From the NCBI RefSeq assembly GCF_040545805.1, contig NZ_JBEPMO010000006.1:1-64000 (forward strand): a DNA stretch of 64,000 nucleotides, read 5' to 3'. Positions 1-7,665 of this stretch are shown here, one piece after another. Source of the DNA: Moheibacter stercoris (GTDB taxonomy: Bacteria > Bacteroidota > Bacteroidia > Flavobacteriales > Weeksellaceae). The translations under genes were made by a program, and so were the position numbers. The first letter of the stretch is position 1; each line of letters opens with the position of its first letter. The notes under the pieces are model-generated. The model saw only the letters and a list, made by a program, of their open reading frames with translations, did not search any database and was not told the DNA's origin.

Positions 1-22
1 ACTCCAGAAAAAAGACACAAAA

Positions 23-53
23 AAATCCGAAGAAATAAAATCTCTCCGGATTT
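23..53. terminator. Inverted repeat, possible terminator
   Basis: AAATCCG (23-29) pairs with CGGATTT (47-53) around a 17-nt loop. An A-run precedes it, so it would have a U-tract only on the minus strand, yet no minus-strand gene lies to its right. It could also close a plus-strand gene that lies outside the window. Confidence 0.35.
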
Positions 54-114
54 AAATTATAGTTAATAACTGTCAATCTATTTTAGGACTAGTCATATGA
101 TGTCTGTTGTTAAG

Positions 115-138
115 TTCCCCGTTCTACGGGGAATTTTT
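115..138 (+). terminator. Rho-independent terminator of an upstream plus-strand gene
   Basis: Perfect 8-bp stem TTCCCCGT (115-122) / ACGGGGAA (126-133) with a TCT loop, followed by five T. It lies before the first gene of the window, so it probably ends a gene outside the left edge. Confidence 0.75.
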
Positions 139-195
139 ATGAAAAGAAATTCCTAGCGATTGAGCCAAAATCCACATCTTTACAAAAAAATTGAA

Positions 196-396
196 ATGAA
201 TAAAAAATTAGGAGGAATTCTTTTGTATGTTGGTATAGTTTTGCTGTCAATTTTCATTGTCATCAGACGATTAACTTTGCCGCAAGATGCAAATATCAAC
301 AAAACTTGGAACTACATCATCCTAGCCTTTTTCATCTTGTTTACTTATATCAACCTTAGAAAATTGATCCAACTGATTAAAAATTACAAAAAATGA
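196..396 (+). CDS. Small two-helix membrane protein
   Basis: A 66-residue protein with two hydrophobic segments (about residues 5-22 and 38-56) joined by a short polar loop and ending in a Lys-rich tail, so probably an inner-membrane protein with both ends in the cytoplasm. I do not recognise a family. The ATG at 196 is preferred over an in-frame TTG at 160, which would add a polar 12-residue leader before the first helix. Its stop overlaps the prmC start (ATGA at 393-396), so the two are probably translated together. Confidence 0.6.
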   Translation: MNKKLGGILLYVGIVLLSIFIVIRRLTLPQDANINKTWNYIILAFFILFTYINLRKLIQLIKNYKK

Positions 397-1247
397 AACT
401 TTCCGATTTGTTGGATTCCTTTCAAGATGAATTGAAATCTTTGTATACGTCCGAAGAAATTGACTATATCTTTTTTTGGTTGGCTGAAAAAATTTTGGAT
501 ACGCCGGAATACAAATTAAAATTGGCGCTCTATGAAGATTGGGGGAAAGTAGATGAATACAAATTGGATTTTGATTTAAAATTAGGCGAATTAAAAGCTC
601 ATCGACCGATTCAATATGTTATTGGTGAGACAGAATTCTATGGATTGAAGTTTTTTGTGAATGAAAATGTATTGATTCCTCGACCTGAAACGGAAGAATT
701 AATCGAATGGATTTTACAAGATCATCCCAATTTTGAAGGAAAAATCTTGGATGTTGGAACGGGATCAGGTTGCATACCTATAACCTTAAAAACGAAACTA
801 ACCCAAGCCGAAATTCACGCATTGGATTTTTCAGAAGATGCTTTGAAAATGGCGGAAATCAATGCCGGATATCATCAAACTGACATTCAATTTCATCCAA
901 TTGATTTTTTGAATTTCGAAGCGAATTCCTTACCAAAATTTGATCTTATTGTAAGCAATCCACCCTATATTGCAGATTTCGAAAAGAATTCTATGAACGA
1001 AACCGTATTAGAATTTGAACCGCATTCTGCCTTGTTTGTTCCCGACCATGATCCTTTGATTTTCTATCGAAAAATTGCCGAATTTGCTCAAACCAATTTG
1101 AATACAAATGGCGAAATCTATGTAGAAATCAATCAAGAATTAGGAAGTGAAACCAAAGATTTATTTTCTACTTATTTCCAAAATGTAGTAATCAAAAAAG
1201 ATATTTCTCAAAACGATCGCATGATCAAATGTTCTAATTTACTATAA
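393..1247 (+). CDS. prmC: Peptide chain release factor N5-glutamine methyltransferase PrmC (HemK)
   Basis: A cytoplasmic SAM-dependent enzyme that methylates the Gln of the GGQ motif in release factors RF1 and RF2. The 284-residue length is normal. An N-terminal helical domain is followed by IPRPET at about 95-100, the SAM-binding DVGTGSG at 120-126 and the diagnostic NPPY at 189-192. It overlaps the small membrane gene upstream by 4 bp and the next gene by 1 bp (TAATG), so it is the second gene of a tightly coupled operon. Confidence 0.96.
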   Translation: MKLSDLLDSFQDELKSLYTSEEIDYIFFWLAEKILDTPEYKLKLALYEDWGKVDEYKLDFDLKLGELKAHRPIQYVIGETEFYGLKFFVNENVLIPRPETEELIEWILQDHPNFEGKILDVGTGSGCIPITLKTKLTQAEIHALDFSEDALKMAEINAGYHQTDIQFHPIDFLNFEANSLPKFDLIVSNPPYIADFEKNSMNETVLEFEPHSALFVPDHDPLIFYRKIAEFAQTNLNTNGEIYVEINQELGSETKDLFSTYFQNVVIKKDISQNDRMIKCSNLL

Positions 1248-1699
1248 TGAAAAGCTACTTTTTAAATTTTCTGATTCCAATATTTGTTTTCGTCCAGATT
1301 TCATTTGCCCAAAACCAAAATAATTACGAACCCGAACTTCAACATTGCATTTTACTTGATTCGTATTTGATGAACAAAGATGTGACGAATTTGAATTCTA
1401 TTTTACATCCCAATTTGTCTCTTGGTCATTCCAATGGTTGGATTGAAACAAAAGAATCACTTCTCGAAAACCTTCCAACTTCCAAAATTAAATACCATGC
1501 ATTTCTATATCATGGAACGCCAGAAGTACATTTTCAAAATGAGGAAATTAAATCCATCAGACGAAATCTAACGGCCAAAGGAAGATTAAACGAAAAGGAA
1601 TTCGAAGTGGATTTAAAGATTTTGGAAGTTTGGATTTTAGCCAATGAAAATTGGCAATTGTTATCTCGACAAAGCGTTGAAGTTGATTTCGATTCCTAA
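1247..1699 (+). CDS. Exported NTF2-like (DUF4440-type) protein
   Basis: 150 residues with an N-terminal signal peptide (hydrophobic to about residue 19, cleavage plausible after SFAQ). The mature part fits the NTF2-like/DUF4440 pattern: an early helix (CILLDSYLMNKDV), a central L-x-H-P-N-L-S-L-G-H-S-N-G-W segment, and a C-terminal V-W-x-x-x-x-x-W-x-L strand. Such small alpha+beta cone proteins bind varied ligands or act as enzymes, and no substrate can be read here. It starts inside the prmC stop codon, so it is co-translated. Confidence 0.65.
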   Translation: MKSYFLNFLIPIFVFVQISFAQNQNNYEPELQHCILLDSYLMNKDVTNLNSILHPNLSLGHSNGWIETKESLLENLPTSKIKYHAFLYHGTPEVHFQNEEIKSIRRNLTAKGRLNEKEFEVDLKILEVWILANENWQLLSRQSVEVDFDS

Positions 1700-1706
1700 A
1701 AATGCG

Positions 1707-1714
1707 TACATTTG
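1707..1714 (+). promoter_or_regulatory. Bacteroidota -7 promoter box TACATTTG
   Basis: Perfect TAnnTTTG with a TTG 21 bp upstream (1683-1685). Only 4 nt separate it from the ATG at 1719, so the transcript is probably leaderless or nearly so. Confidence 0.65.
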
Positions 1715-1718
1715 ATGT

Positions 1719-2453
1719 ATGATGAAGTATTTCTTTTGGCTTTTATTGCCGTTTTATTGTATTGCCCAAACCGATTTATCACCAGATCAAGTTCAAAACT
1801 ATTTGACTGCCAGCACTTGGAATATCTCCTATAATATTTCTCCTGAAGGTGAGCGAATTGAGGAAGAAAGTGCTGAAAAAATCCGTGCTGCTTGGGTGAA
1901 ATTCAATACAGATGGAACCTACGAAATGCCTGGAAATATGGGAAAGGTTTTAGGAAAATGGACCTATAATCCCGATACAAAAGCGATTCATTTCAACGAA
2001 AAAGGAAGTAAATACCGAGCAATTGTAGAAGAAATTAGCGATTTAGGTCTTTTGCTAAATTATGTTGACAATGGCGGATTTAAGATCGGATTGATTCATC
2101 ATGTACACATCCCAATAGAGAAATCAGAAGAAGAAATAGTGAAAATTTTAACGTCTGGAAAATGGAATGTTGTCATCAAACGATTTGATGGAATGGACGC
2201 TCCTACTGCTCCAGAAAATATGGAAGATACGTTTTATCAGTTCAATTCAGACAATACTTATCTATCCTCTGAAGTAATCGGAGAAGAAATCGTTACCAAA
2301 GAAGGAACTTGGTTTATAGACAAGGAATTTCAATTGAATCTTGATTCTGACGAAATGCAAATCTATTCGGTTGTTGGAGATAATTCACGTCTGATTTTAA
2401 CTTCTAACACAGATGGAATTCGAATCATCGATTGTAGAAAATCGAAATCCTAG
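1719..2453 (+). CDS. Exported protein with two lipocalin-like repeats
   Basis: 244 residues. A signal peptide (hydrophobic core to about residue 15, cleavage near CIAQ) is followed by two similar units. Each has a short helix, a G/S-x-W-N strand (STWNISYN near 32, SGKWNVVIK near 148), a phenylalanine-rich strand (KFNTDGTYE; QFNSDNTYL) and a G-x-W strand. This resembles the lipocalin-like families common in secreted Bacteroidota proteins; the ligand is unknown. Its own promoter sits 4 nt before the ATG. A second ATG at 1722 is equally possible. Confidence 0.6.
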   Translation: MMKYFFWLLLPFYCIAQTDLSPDQVQNYLTASTWNISYNISPEGERIEEESAEKIRAAWVKFNTDGTYEMPGNMGKVLGKWTYNPDTKAIHFNEKGSKYRAIVEEISDLGLLLNYVDNGGFKIGLIHHVHIPIEKSEEEIVKILTSGKWNVVIKRFDGMDAPTAPENMEDTFYQFNSDNTYLSSEVIGEEIVTKEGTWFIDKEFQLNLDSDEMQIYSVVGDNSRLILTSNTDGIRIIDCRKSKS

Positions 2454-2505
2454 ACTTCCCTTGATTAAATCTTAGTTTCCTTTTCAAAACCATACGAGAT
2501 TAAAG

Positions 2506-2513
2506 TATCTTTG
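2506..2513 (+). promoter_or_regulatory. -7 promoter box TATCTTTG
   Basis: Perfect TAnnTTTG, 20 nt before the ATG of the ABC-F gene. It places transcription start just before an in-frame TTG at 2522 and supports the ATG at 2534 as the true start. Confidence 0.7.
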
Positions 2514-2533
2514 CAGGGTTTTTGAAGAAAATT

Positions 2534-4165
2534 ATGATTTCAGTTAACGATATTTCGGTTTTATTTGGTGCTACTACTTTGTTTAGTGGAGTTAGTTTTG
2601 TAATCAATGAAAATGACAAAATTGCCTTAATGGGTAAAAATGGAGCTGGTAAATCCACTCTATTGAAAATTGTCGCAGGAATTAACAAACCTTCTACAGG
2701 AAATATTTCCGCTCCAAAAGAAGCAGTCATCGCATACTTGCCTCAACATTTGTTAACAGAAGACAATTGTACCGTTCGTGAAGAAGCTTCCAAAGCTTTT
2801 CAGGAATACCTTTCCATGAAAAACGAAATCGATGAAATCAATGAACAATTAACCGTTCGTACCGATTACGAAAGCGATGAATACATGAAATTGATTGAAC
2901 GCGTATCGGAATTGAGCGAGAAATTTTATTCGATTGAAGAAGTCAATTACGATTCTGAAGTGGAAAAAGTCCTGAAAGGAATGGGATTTTCGCAAGAAGA
3001 TTTGGATCGTCCAACTTCAGAATTTTCAGGTGGATGGCGCATGCGAATTGAATTGGCCAAAATTTTACTTCGAAAACCCGATTTGATTTTGCTGGATGAG
3101 CCTACCAACCACTTGGATATTGAATCGATTCAATGGTTGGAAGAATTCTTGAAAAATCAAGCCAAAGCGGTTATGGTGATTTCACACGATAGAGCATTTG
3201 TCGATAATATTACCAACCGTACGATTGAAGTAACAATGGGTAGAATCTACGACTACCGAGCGAAATATTCAGACTATTTGGTTTTACGTCAAGAACGTCG
3301 TGAACAACAACAAAAACACTACGAAGAACAGCAAAAAATGATTGCTGAAACCAAGGATTTTATTGAACGTTTTAAAGGAACTTATTCCAAAACATTACAA
3401 GTTCAATCAAGAGTGAAAATGTTGGAAAAATTAGACATTATCCAAGTAGACGAAATCGACACATCGGCTTTGAAACTTCGCTTCCCTCCCGCTCAACGTA
3501 CGGGTCAATATCCGGTAACAGTTGAAAATTTAACCAAGTCTTATGGAGAACATTTGGTGTTCAAAGATGCCAATATGGTCATTGAACGTGGTCAAAAAGT
3601 GGCATTGGTTGGGAAAAATGGCGAAGGAAAATCGACCATGATCAAAGCGATTATGGGCGAAATTGAATTCGATGGTAAAGTTGAAATTGGTCATAATGCT
3701 CAAATCGGATATTTTGCGCAAAATCAAGCATCTTTGTTGGATGAAGATTTAACCATTTTCGAAACCATTGACCGTATAGCCGAAGGAGACATTAGAACCC
3801 AAATCAAAAATATCTTGGGCGCTTTCATGTTCAAAGGAGACGATATCGACAAAAAGGTAAAAGTTTTATCGGGTGGTGAAAAAACGCGTTTGGCGATGAT
3901 CAAATTATTGCTAGAACCTTACAATGTGTTGATTCTCGATGAGCCTACGAACCACTTGGATATGAAAACCAAAGACATTATCAAGGAAGCCTTAAAGGAA
4001 TTTGAAGGAACGGTGATTTTGGTTTCTCACGACCGTGATTTCTTGGATGGTTTGGCCGAAAAAGTATTCGAATTTGGCAACAAACGAGTAAAAGAACATT
4101 TTGAAGACATCAAAGGATTTTTGGCTACCAAAAAAATGGAAAGCTTGAAAGAGATTGAGAAATAA
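2534..4165 (+). CDS. ABC-F family ATP-binding protein
   Basis: 543 residues with two ABC ATPase domains in one chain and no membrane segments: the ABC-F class, soluble proteins that bind the ribosome E site and act in translation or antibiotic protection. Walker A motifs are GKNGAGKST (about 34-42) and GKNGEGKST (about 360). Signature motifs are SGGWRMR and LSGGEKTR, and DEPTNHLD occurs near 188 and 469. The charged helical linker between domains (EERR/EQQQKHYEEQQK region) is typical. The subtype (EttA, Uup, YbiT or YkpA-like) cannot be fixed by eye. ATG 2534 is chosen because MISVNDIS is a normal N-terminus and the promoter lies just upstream. Confidence 0.93.
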   Translation: MISVNDISVLFGATTLFSGVSFVINENDKIALMGKNGAGKSTLLKIVAGINKPSTGNISAPKEAVIAYLPQHLLTEDNCTVREEASKAFQEYLSMKNEIDEINEQLTVRTDYESDEYMKLIERVSELSEKFYSIEEVNYDSEVEKVLKGMGFSQEDLDRPTSEFSGGWRMRIELAKILLRKPDLILLDEPTNHLDIESIQWLEEFLKNQAKAVMVISHDRAFVDNITNRTIEVTMGRIYDYRAKYSDYLVLRQERREQQQKHYEEQQKMIAETKDFIERFKGTYSKTLQVQSRVKMLEKLDIIQVDEIDTSALKLRFPPAQRTGQYPVTVENLTKSYGEHLVFKDANMVIERGQKVALVGKNGEGKSTMIKAIMGEIEFDGKVEIGHNAQIGYFAQNQASLLDEDLTIFETIDRIAEGDIRTQIKNILGAFMFKGDDIDKKVKVLSGGEKTRLAMIKLLLEPYNVLILDEPTNHLDMKTKDIIKEALKEFEGTVILVSHDRDFLDGLAEKVFEFGNKRVKEHFEDIKGFLATKKMESLKEIEK

Positions 4166-4167
4166 AA

Positions 4168-4791
4168 TTATTTCGCCTTATCTTTCTCATGAATTTTGAG
4201 ACAGATCATTTCTTCAATTTCTCCATTTTCGGAAACCTTAACACCCGAAAGTTTTTTACCTAAACCTGCTCCAGTGTCCATATACCAAGCATTGGCTTCG
4301 GGATCGTATTCAGGTTCATCAACCACGATATGTCCCAAAAATTGAAGCTTCTGTATGTTTTTTAAAGGTTTTCGATTGAATAAAACTTGAATTTCATCTT
4401 GTTCAATTGGATAATTTACATCTTCAGCAATTCCAGCATGAGTAGCATAGACTACGCCATTTTCATAGAAATGCGGTAAATTTTGCATCCAATCCAAGGT
4501 ATGCAAATAGTTCATGTTGAACATTTCAAATTTTTGTTTGGTCGCCAAATTAATGGAATCCCTATAGTATTCTTCAAACAAATATTCGTTGTTTCCTTTT
4601 AAAATAACCGTTTTTTCGGGATGAGATTTTTGCAAATTCAACAAGAATTCCAACACAGCAAAACTATGTTTGCCTTTGTTGACATAATCACCCAATAAAA
4701 CCAATTTCTCATTCTGCACATCCCAATTCTTCAACATTTCTTGTAGGGTAAAATAACAACCATGAATATCTCCAATGATGAAATGTTTCAT
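4168..4791 (-). CDS. Metallophosphoesterase, PP1/ApaH-like serine/threonine phosphatase family
   Basis: 207 residues with the metal-binding series GDIHG (7-11), GDYVNKG (35-40), GNNEY (67-70), ATHAG (117-120) and GH (154). This is the calcineurin-like fold of bacterial PrpE/ApaH-type phosphatases, which remove phosphate from proteins or dinucleoside polyphosphates. Two core positions differ from consensus: Arg of GDxxxRG is Lys, and the catalytic His of GNHE is Asn. Activity may be altered. The start is ATG 4791 because MKHFIIGDIHG places the first motif at the usual distance. It is convergent with the ABC-F gene, with 2 bp between them. Confidence 0.85.
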   Translation of the reverse strand: MKHFIIGDIHGCYFTLQEMLKNWDVQNEKLVLLGDYVNKGKHSFAVLEFLLNLQKSHPEKTVILKGNNEYLFEEYYRDSINLATKQKFEMFNMNYLHTLDWMQNLPHFYENGVVYATHAGIAEDVNYPIEQDEIQVLFNRKPLKNIQKLQFLGHIVVDEPEYDPEANAWYMDTGAGLGKKLSGVKVSENGEIEEMICLKIHEKDKAK

Positions 4792-4881
4792 ATGATAATA
4801 GCTTATTTCAAAACTACTTAACAAAAATTAGGCTAAACTTAATTTAAGAATAATTTTAGGTGAAGAAATCTTTATGAATAC

Positions 4882-4911
4882 AAAAAAACAGGCCCAAAAA
4901 TTGAACCTGTT
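4882..4911 (-). terminator. Terminator of the DUF4241 gene
   Basis: AACAGG (4887-4892) and CCTGTT (4106 + 800 to 4911, that is 4906-4911) form the stem. Read on the minus strand it is followed by a run of seven T. Confidence 0.6.
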
Positions 4912-4937
4912 TCCTTAATTATATTTTTTTTAATGTT

Positions 4938-5672
4938 TTATCCGAACGCCAATTCCAAATCGATGTACTGCATTACTATTTCACAAACTTCGTTGTTTTC
5001 ATCATATCCAAAATAAACAGGATAAGTACCATCCCCAAACCCTGTTTGAATCATCGGTAAATCGGCATCTGTATTTGGGATTTTCATGTTGATCCAATCT
5101 CCTCCTTCGCGTTGAAATTGAGGATGTTTTTCAAAACTCCTTTTAAATTCGGCTGCAAAAAAATCATCATAAAGATTTTTATCTTCATCATTTTCATAAT
5201 CCCAACGATTGACGAAATCACAAAATTGATCACGTGTTGCCACGTCCACAATGGTTGCTAATCCTGACTCTACGGTAAATCCGAAATATTCATCTTCGCC
5301 CAACTCCGTCAAATCTTCATATCCCAACAAAGCTTCAATGTGTTTTACAGCTTTTTTGTCCGAAAATTTAATTCGCGTAGCAGCATAACGGAAATGATCT
5401 TCTTCTACTTCTACGACTACAGTATCTACCGGAAAAACACCTTGTGGAACTTTTGTGAAATAGGGTTCCGATTCAATATCTAAATAGGTTAATGGATCAC
5501 AAACGATAATTTCACCAGTTGGAAAATTTACGGTTCCCATGTTGATATGATGAAGTGGACGATTGTATAATTCCTTTTCAGAAAAATACTCATTAAAATT
5601 GCTATAAGCGTTCAATAAGTTTTCTTTGGATTGGTATAATTCCAGCCATTCGGCACTTGGAAATTGACTCAT
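4938..5672 (-). CDS. DUF4241 domain protein
   Basis: 244 residues, soluble, no signal peptide. The central and C-terminal parts match the DUF4241 pattern: TGEIIVCDPLTYL near 50-62, a proline-rich PQGVFPVDTVVVE, then a G-F-x-V-E-S-G-L-A-T-I-V-D region, and a final GFGDGTYPVYFGYD strand pair. The family is uncharacterised and occurs widely near toxin-immunity and uncharacterised cytoplasmic genes. It has its own terminator. The TPR gene lies upstream on the same strand, with a 40-bp gap. Confidence 0.8.
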   Translation of the reverse strand: MSQFPSAEWLELYQSKENLLNAYSNFNEYFSEKELYNRPLHHINMGTVNFPTGEIIVCDPLTYLDIESEPYFTKVPQGVFPVDTVVVEVEEDHFRYAATRIKFSDKKAVKHIEALLGYEDLTELGEDEYFGFTVESGLATIVDVATRDQFCDFVNRWDYENDEDKNLYDDFFAAEFKRSFEKHPQFQREGGDWINMKIPNTDADLPMIQTGFGDGTYPVYFGYDENNEVCEIVMQYIDLELAFG

Positions 5673-5712
5673 ACTATAATATTTCGTGTAATTATTAATT
5701 AAATAGAAGTTC

Positions 5713-7104
5713 TTATTGACTTCCTTTTTTGTTCTTTCCTTTCTTAGAAGTATACTTGTATTTGTTTTCTAAAATCGGATATTTTTCAAACATTTCGTTC
5801 TGCAAAGAAGCGTTCAAGTCAGAAGCTTTTTTGAAGGCATTCAATCCCATTTCCTCCTCACCTAGCAAATAATAACAATTGCTCAACTGATAATACAATT
5901 CCGCACGGTTAAAATGTTTCAAACCTCTATACACAGCTTCGATTGCTTTTTGATAATCTCCAATGGTAATCAAGGTTTCAGTCAATCCTAACCAATTGTA
6001 AAAATTATTGGGTTCCAATTCAACCAAACGATAATAGTCCAAACTTGACTCTTCAAATCGAACCAATTGAATGTGTAAATAAGCTCGACGCTTCCAATAA
6101 TCTATATTTAAATTATCTAAATCAATTCCACGATTCAGATAGTACAAAGCTTCATCGTAATTGCCAATGCTTTCATACAAATCAGAAGTTGCTACCCATG
6201 TTTGATCTAGTTGCGGATCTTCATGCAAGGATTGATGAAAAGATTTTAAGGCTTTGAAGGGTTTTCCCAATTTCATGTAGCAAGTACCAATCTGCAAATA
6301 GGTATACGCAGCAGAATCGTCCAATTCTAAGGTTTCCTCATAGACTTCGATTGCCTTTTCATAATCTTCCAATTTTTCCAAACAAGAAGCTTTTTGGGTA
6401 TACGCCAAAATACTCTTTGGATTAATCAAAGTGGCATAATCAAAGGCTCTATGCGCTTCTTCGTAATTTTTCATGGACATATATTGCTGTCCCAATTGAG
6501 ACCAAGCAATTTCCGAATACGGACGAAGCTCAATGTATTTCAGTAAGAATTCAATACATTCATCATTTAGATGTAAATCTTCATAACATTGAACGCAAGA
6601 ATAAAAAGCAAAATCATCATCTAAATCCAATTCCAAAGCACTTTTGTAATAAAACAATGCCTTGTTGATTTCCTTTAGATTGAGAAATTCATTTCCCATA
6701 CAATTGTAGATGTATTCCATGTCGTCTCCAAATTCCAAAGCCTTTTCATAAAACTGAATCGCTTTGGTTGGATTTCCTTTTAAGGACCAAAAACGAGCAA
6801 CACAAATCACATAATCTACATCGTTTTCACCTACATCTTTTAACTCTTGAATTAGCACAGCAGCAGCTTTCAACTTATCCAAAGCCAATAAATACTCAAG
6901 CCTTTTGATTTGGATTTCTGTACTTGTTGGGTACATATCACTTGCATAATCAATCGCCTTTTTGGCAAAAGGTAAGTCTCCAACATCTAAATAATACGCA
7001 ATGATTTCGTAAAATTCCTCCGTATCAAAATAGAAGCTCTGCTTTTCATCGAGCATTTGCTCGAATCGCTCAATCAATTCATTATTTAAAAATCCCTCTT
7101 CCAC
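5713..7104 (-). CDS. Tetratricopeptide repeat protein
   Basis: 463 residues made almost entirely of TPR units (for example AIQFYEKALEFGDD, ALFYYKSALELDLDD, AIEVYEETLELDDS, ALKSFHQSLHEDP, ALYYLNRGIDLD), about ten in all. There is no signal peptide or membrane segment, so it is a cytoplasmic scaffold for protein contacts. The C-terminus is basic (KKGKNKKGSQ). The gene lies 40 bp upstream of the DUF4241 gene and may be co-transcribed with it. The partner is not evident. Confidence 0.85.
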   Translation of the reverse strand: MEEGFLNNELIERFEQMLDEKQSFYFDTEEFYEIIAYYLDVGDLPFAKKAIDYASDMYPTSTEIQIKRLEYLLALDKLKAAAVLIQELKDVGENDVDYVICVARFWSLKGNPTKAIQFYEKALEFGDDMEYIYNCMGNEFLNLKEINKALFYYKSALELDLDDDFAFYSCVQCYEDLHLNDECIEFLLKYIELRPYSEIAWSQLGQQYMSMKNYEEAHRAFDYATLINPKSILAYTQKASCLEKLEDYEKAIEVYEETLELDDSAAYTYLQIGTCYMKLGKPFKALKSFHQSLHEDPQLDQTWVATSDLYESIGNYDEALYYLNRGIDLDNLNIDYWKRRAYLHIQLVRFEESSLDYYRLVELEPNNFYNWLGLTETLITIGDYQKAIEAVYRGLKHFNRAELYYQLSNCYYLLGEEEMGLNAFKKASDLNASLQNEMFEKYPILENKYKYTSKKGKNKKGSQ

Positions 7105-7167
7105 TTTACGAATTTACGCAATTTTAACAACTATAGTGCCAAGTTTAGGTTCAGTTTTACACAACAA

Positions 7168-7236
7168 ATGAACAACCAAGAAAAACAAGATTATTGGGAA
7201 TTCTTGACCGTCAAAAAAGGAAAATTCCATTACTGA
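7168..7236 (+). CDS. Possible 22-codon leader-like ORF
   Basis: ATG 7168 to TGA 7236 encodes MNNQEKQDYWEFLTVKKGKF plus HY. It may be chance or the remnant of a longer gene. Its stop codon lies inside TACTGAA (7231-7237), which can pair with TTCAGTA (7273-7279). No promoter of clear quality precedes it. Confidence 0.2.
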   Translation: MNNQEKQDYWEFLTVKKGKFHY

Positions 7237-7277
7237 ACAAAACCTATTCTTTCACTTAAAATTTCTCTAATATTCAG

Positions 7278-7420
7278 TAGCCAATCCAGCTGTTCATTTC
7301 AATCTTTTTTGACCTTCGCTCCTTTTGTTTCTTGCCAAAAAGATTTCCTTTGCATCCAATTTTTCAGCAAGACAAAAGCAAGCGATTTTCAAAAAAGGAT
7401 TTCCATTTCCATCTGGGCTA
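7278..7420. ncRNA. Nested-stem structured element in a gene-free stretch
   Basis: The 7105-7665 gap has no convincing gene. Within it, three nested complementary pairs enclose one another: TAGCC (7278-7282) with GGCTA (7416-7420); AATC-TTTTTT (7301-7310) with AAAAAAGGATT; and CTTTTG...CTTGC (7322-7335) with GCAAG-A-CAAAAG (7367-7378). From memory, the motif 'ATCTTTT ... AAAAGGATTTCC ... TCCATCTGGGCTA' recurs between genes in Flavobacteriia. It may be a structured RNA (the Flavo-1 motif is one candidate) or a dispersed repeat. The strand is undecided. Confidence 0.45.
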
Positions 7421-7631
7421 AGGAGTAAATTTCCAATACTTAAAGGTCATTTTGGACATTGATTTTGAATGAAATACCCAATTAATTTAAAAAAACACTA
7501 GAAAAAACTCGATCAAACCAGACAAAACAAACAAAATAAAACAATTTGATTATCAATTATTTAACCATTTTATTATGTTATTATTCTAGAATAATGACAT
7601 TCCTTTCTTACATAAAGAGTGTTGAAGTAAA

Positions 7632-7639
7632 TACTTTTG
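7632..7639 (+). promoter_or_regulatory. -7 promoter box TACTTTTG
   Basis: Perfect TAnnTTTG, 26 nt before the ATG at 7666. It lies inside the upstream extension of that reading frame, so it argues for the start at 7666. Confidence 0.65.
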
Positions 7640-7665
7640 GCTTCCCAATTATAAATAAGGATATA

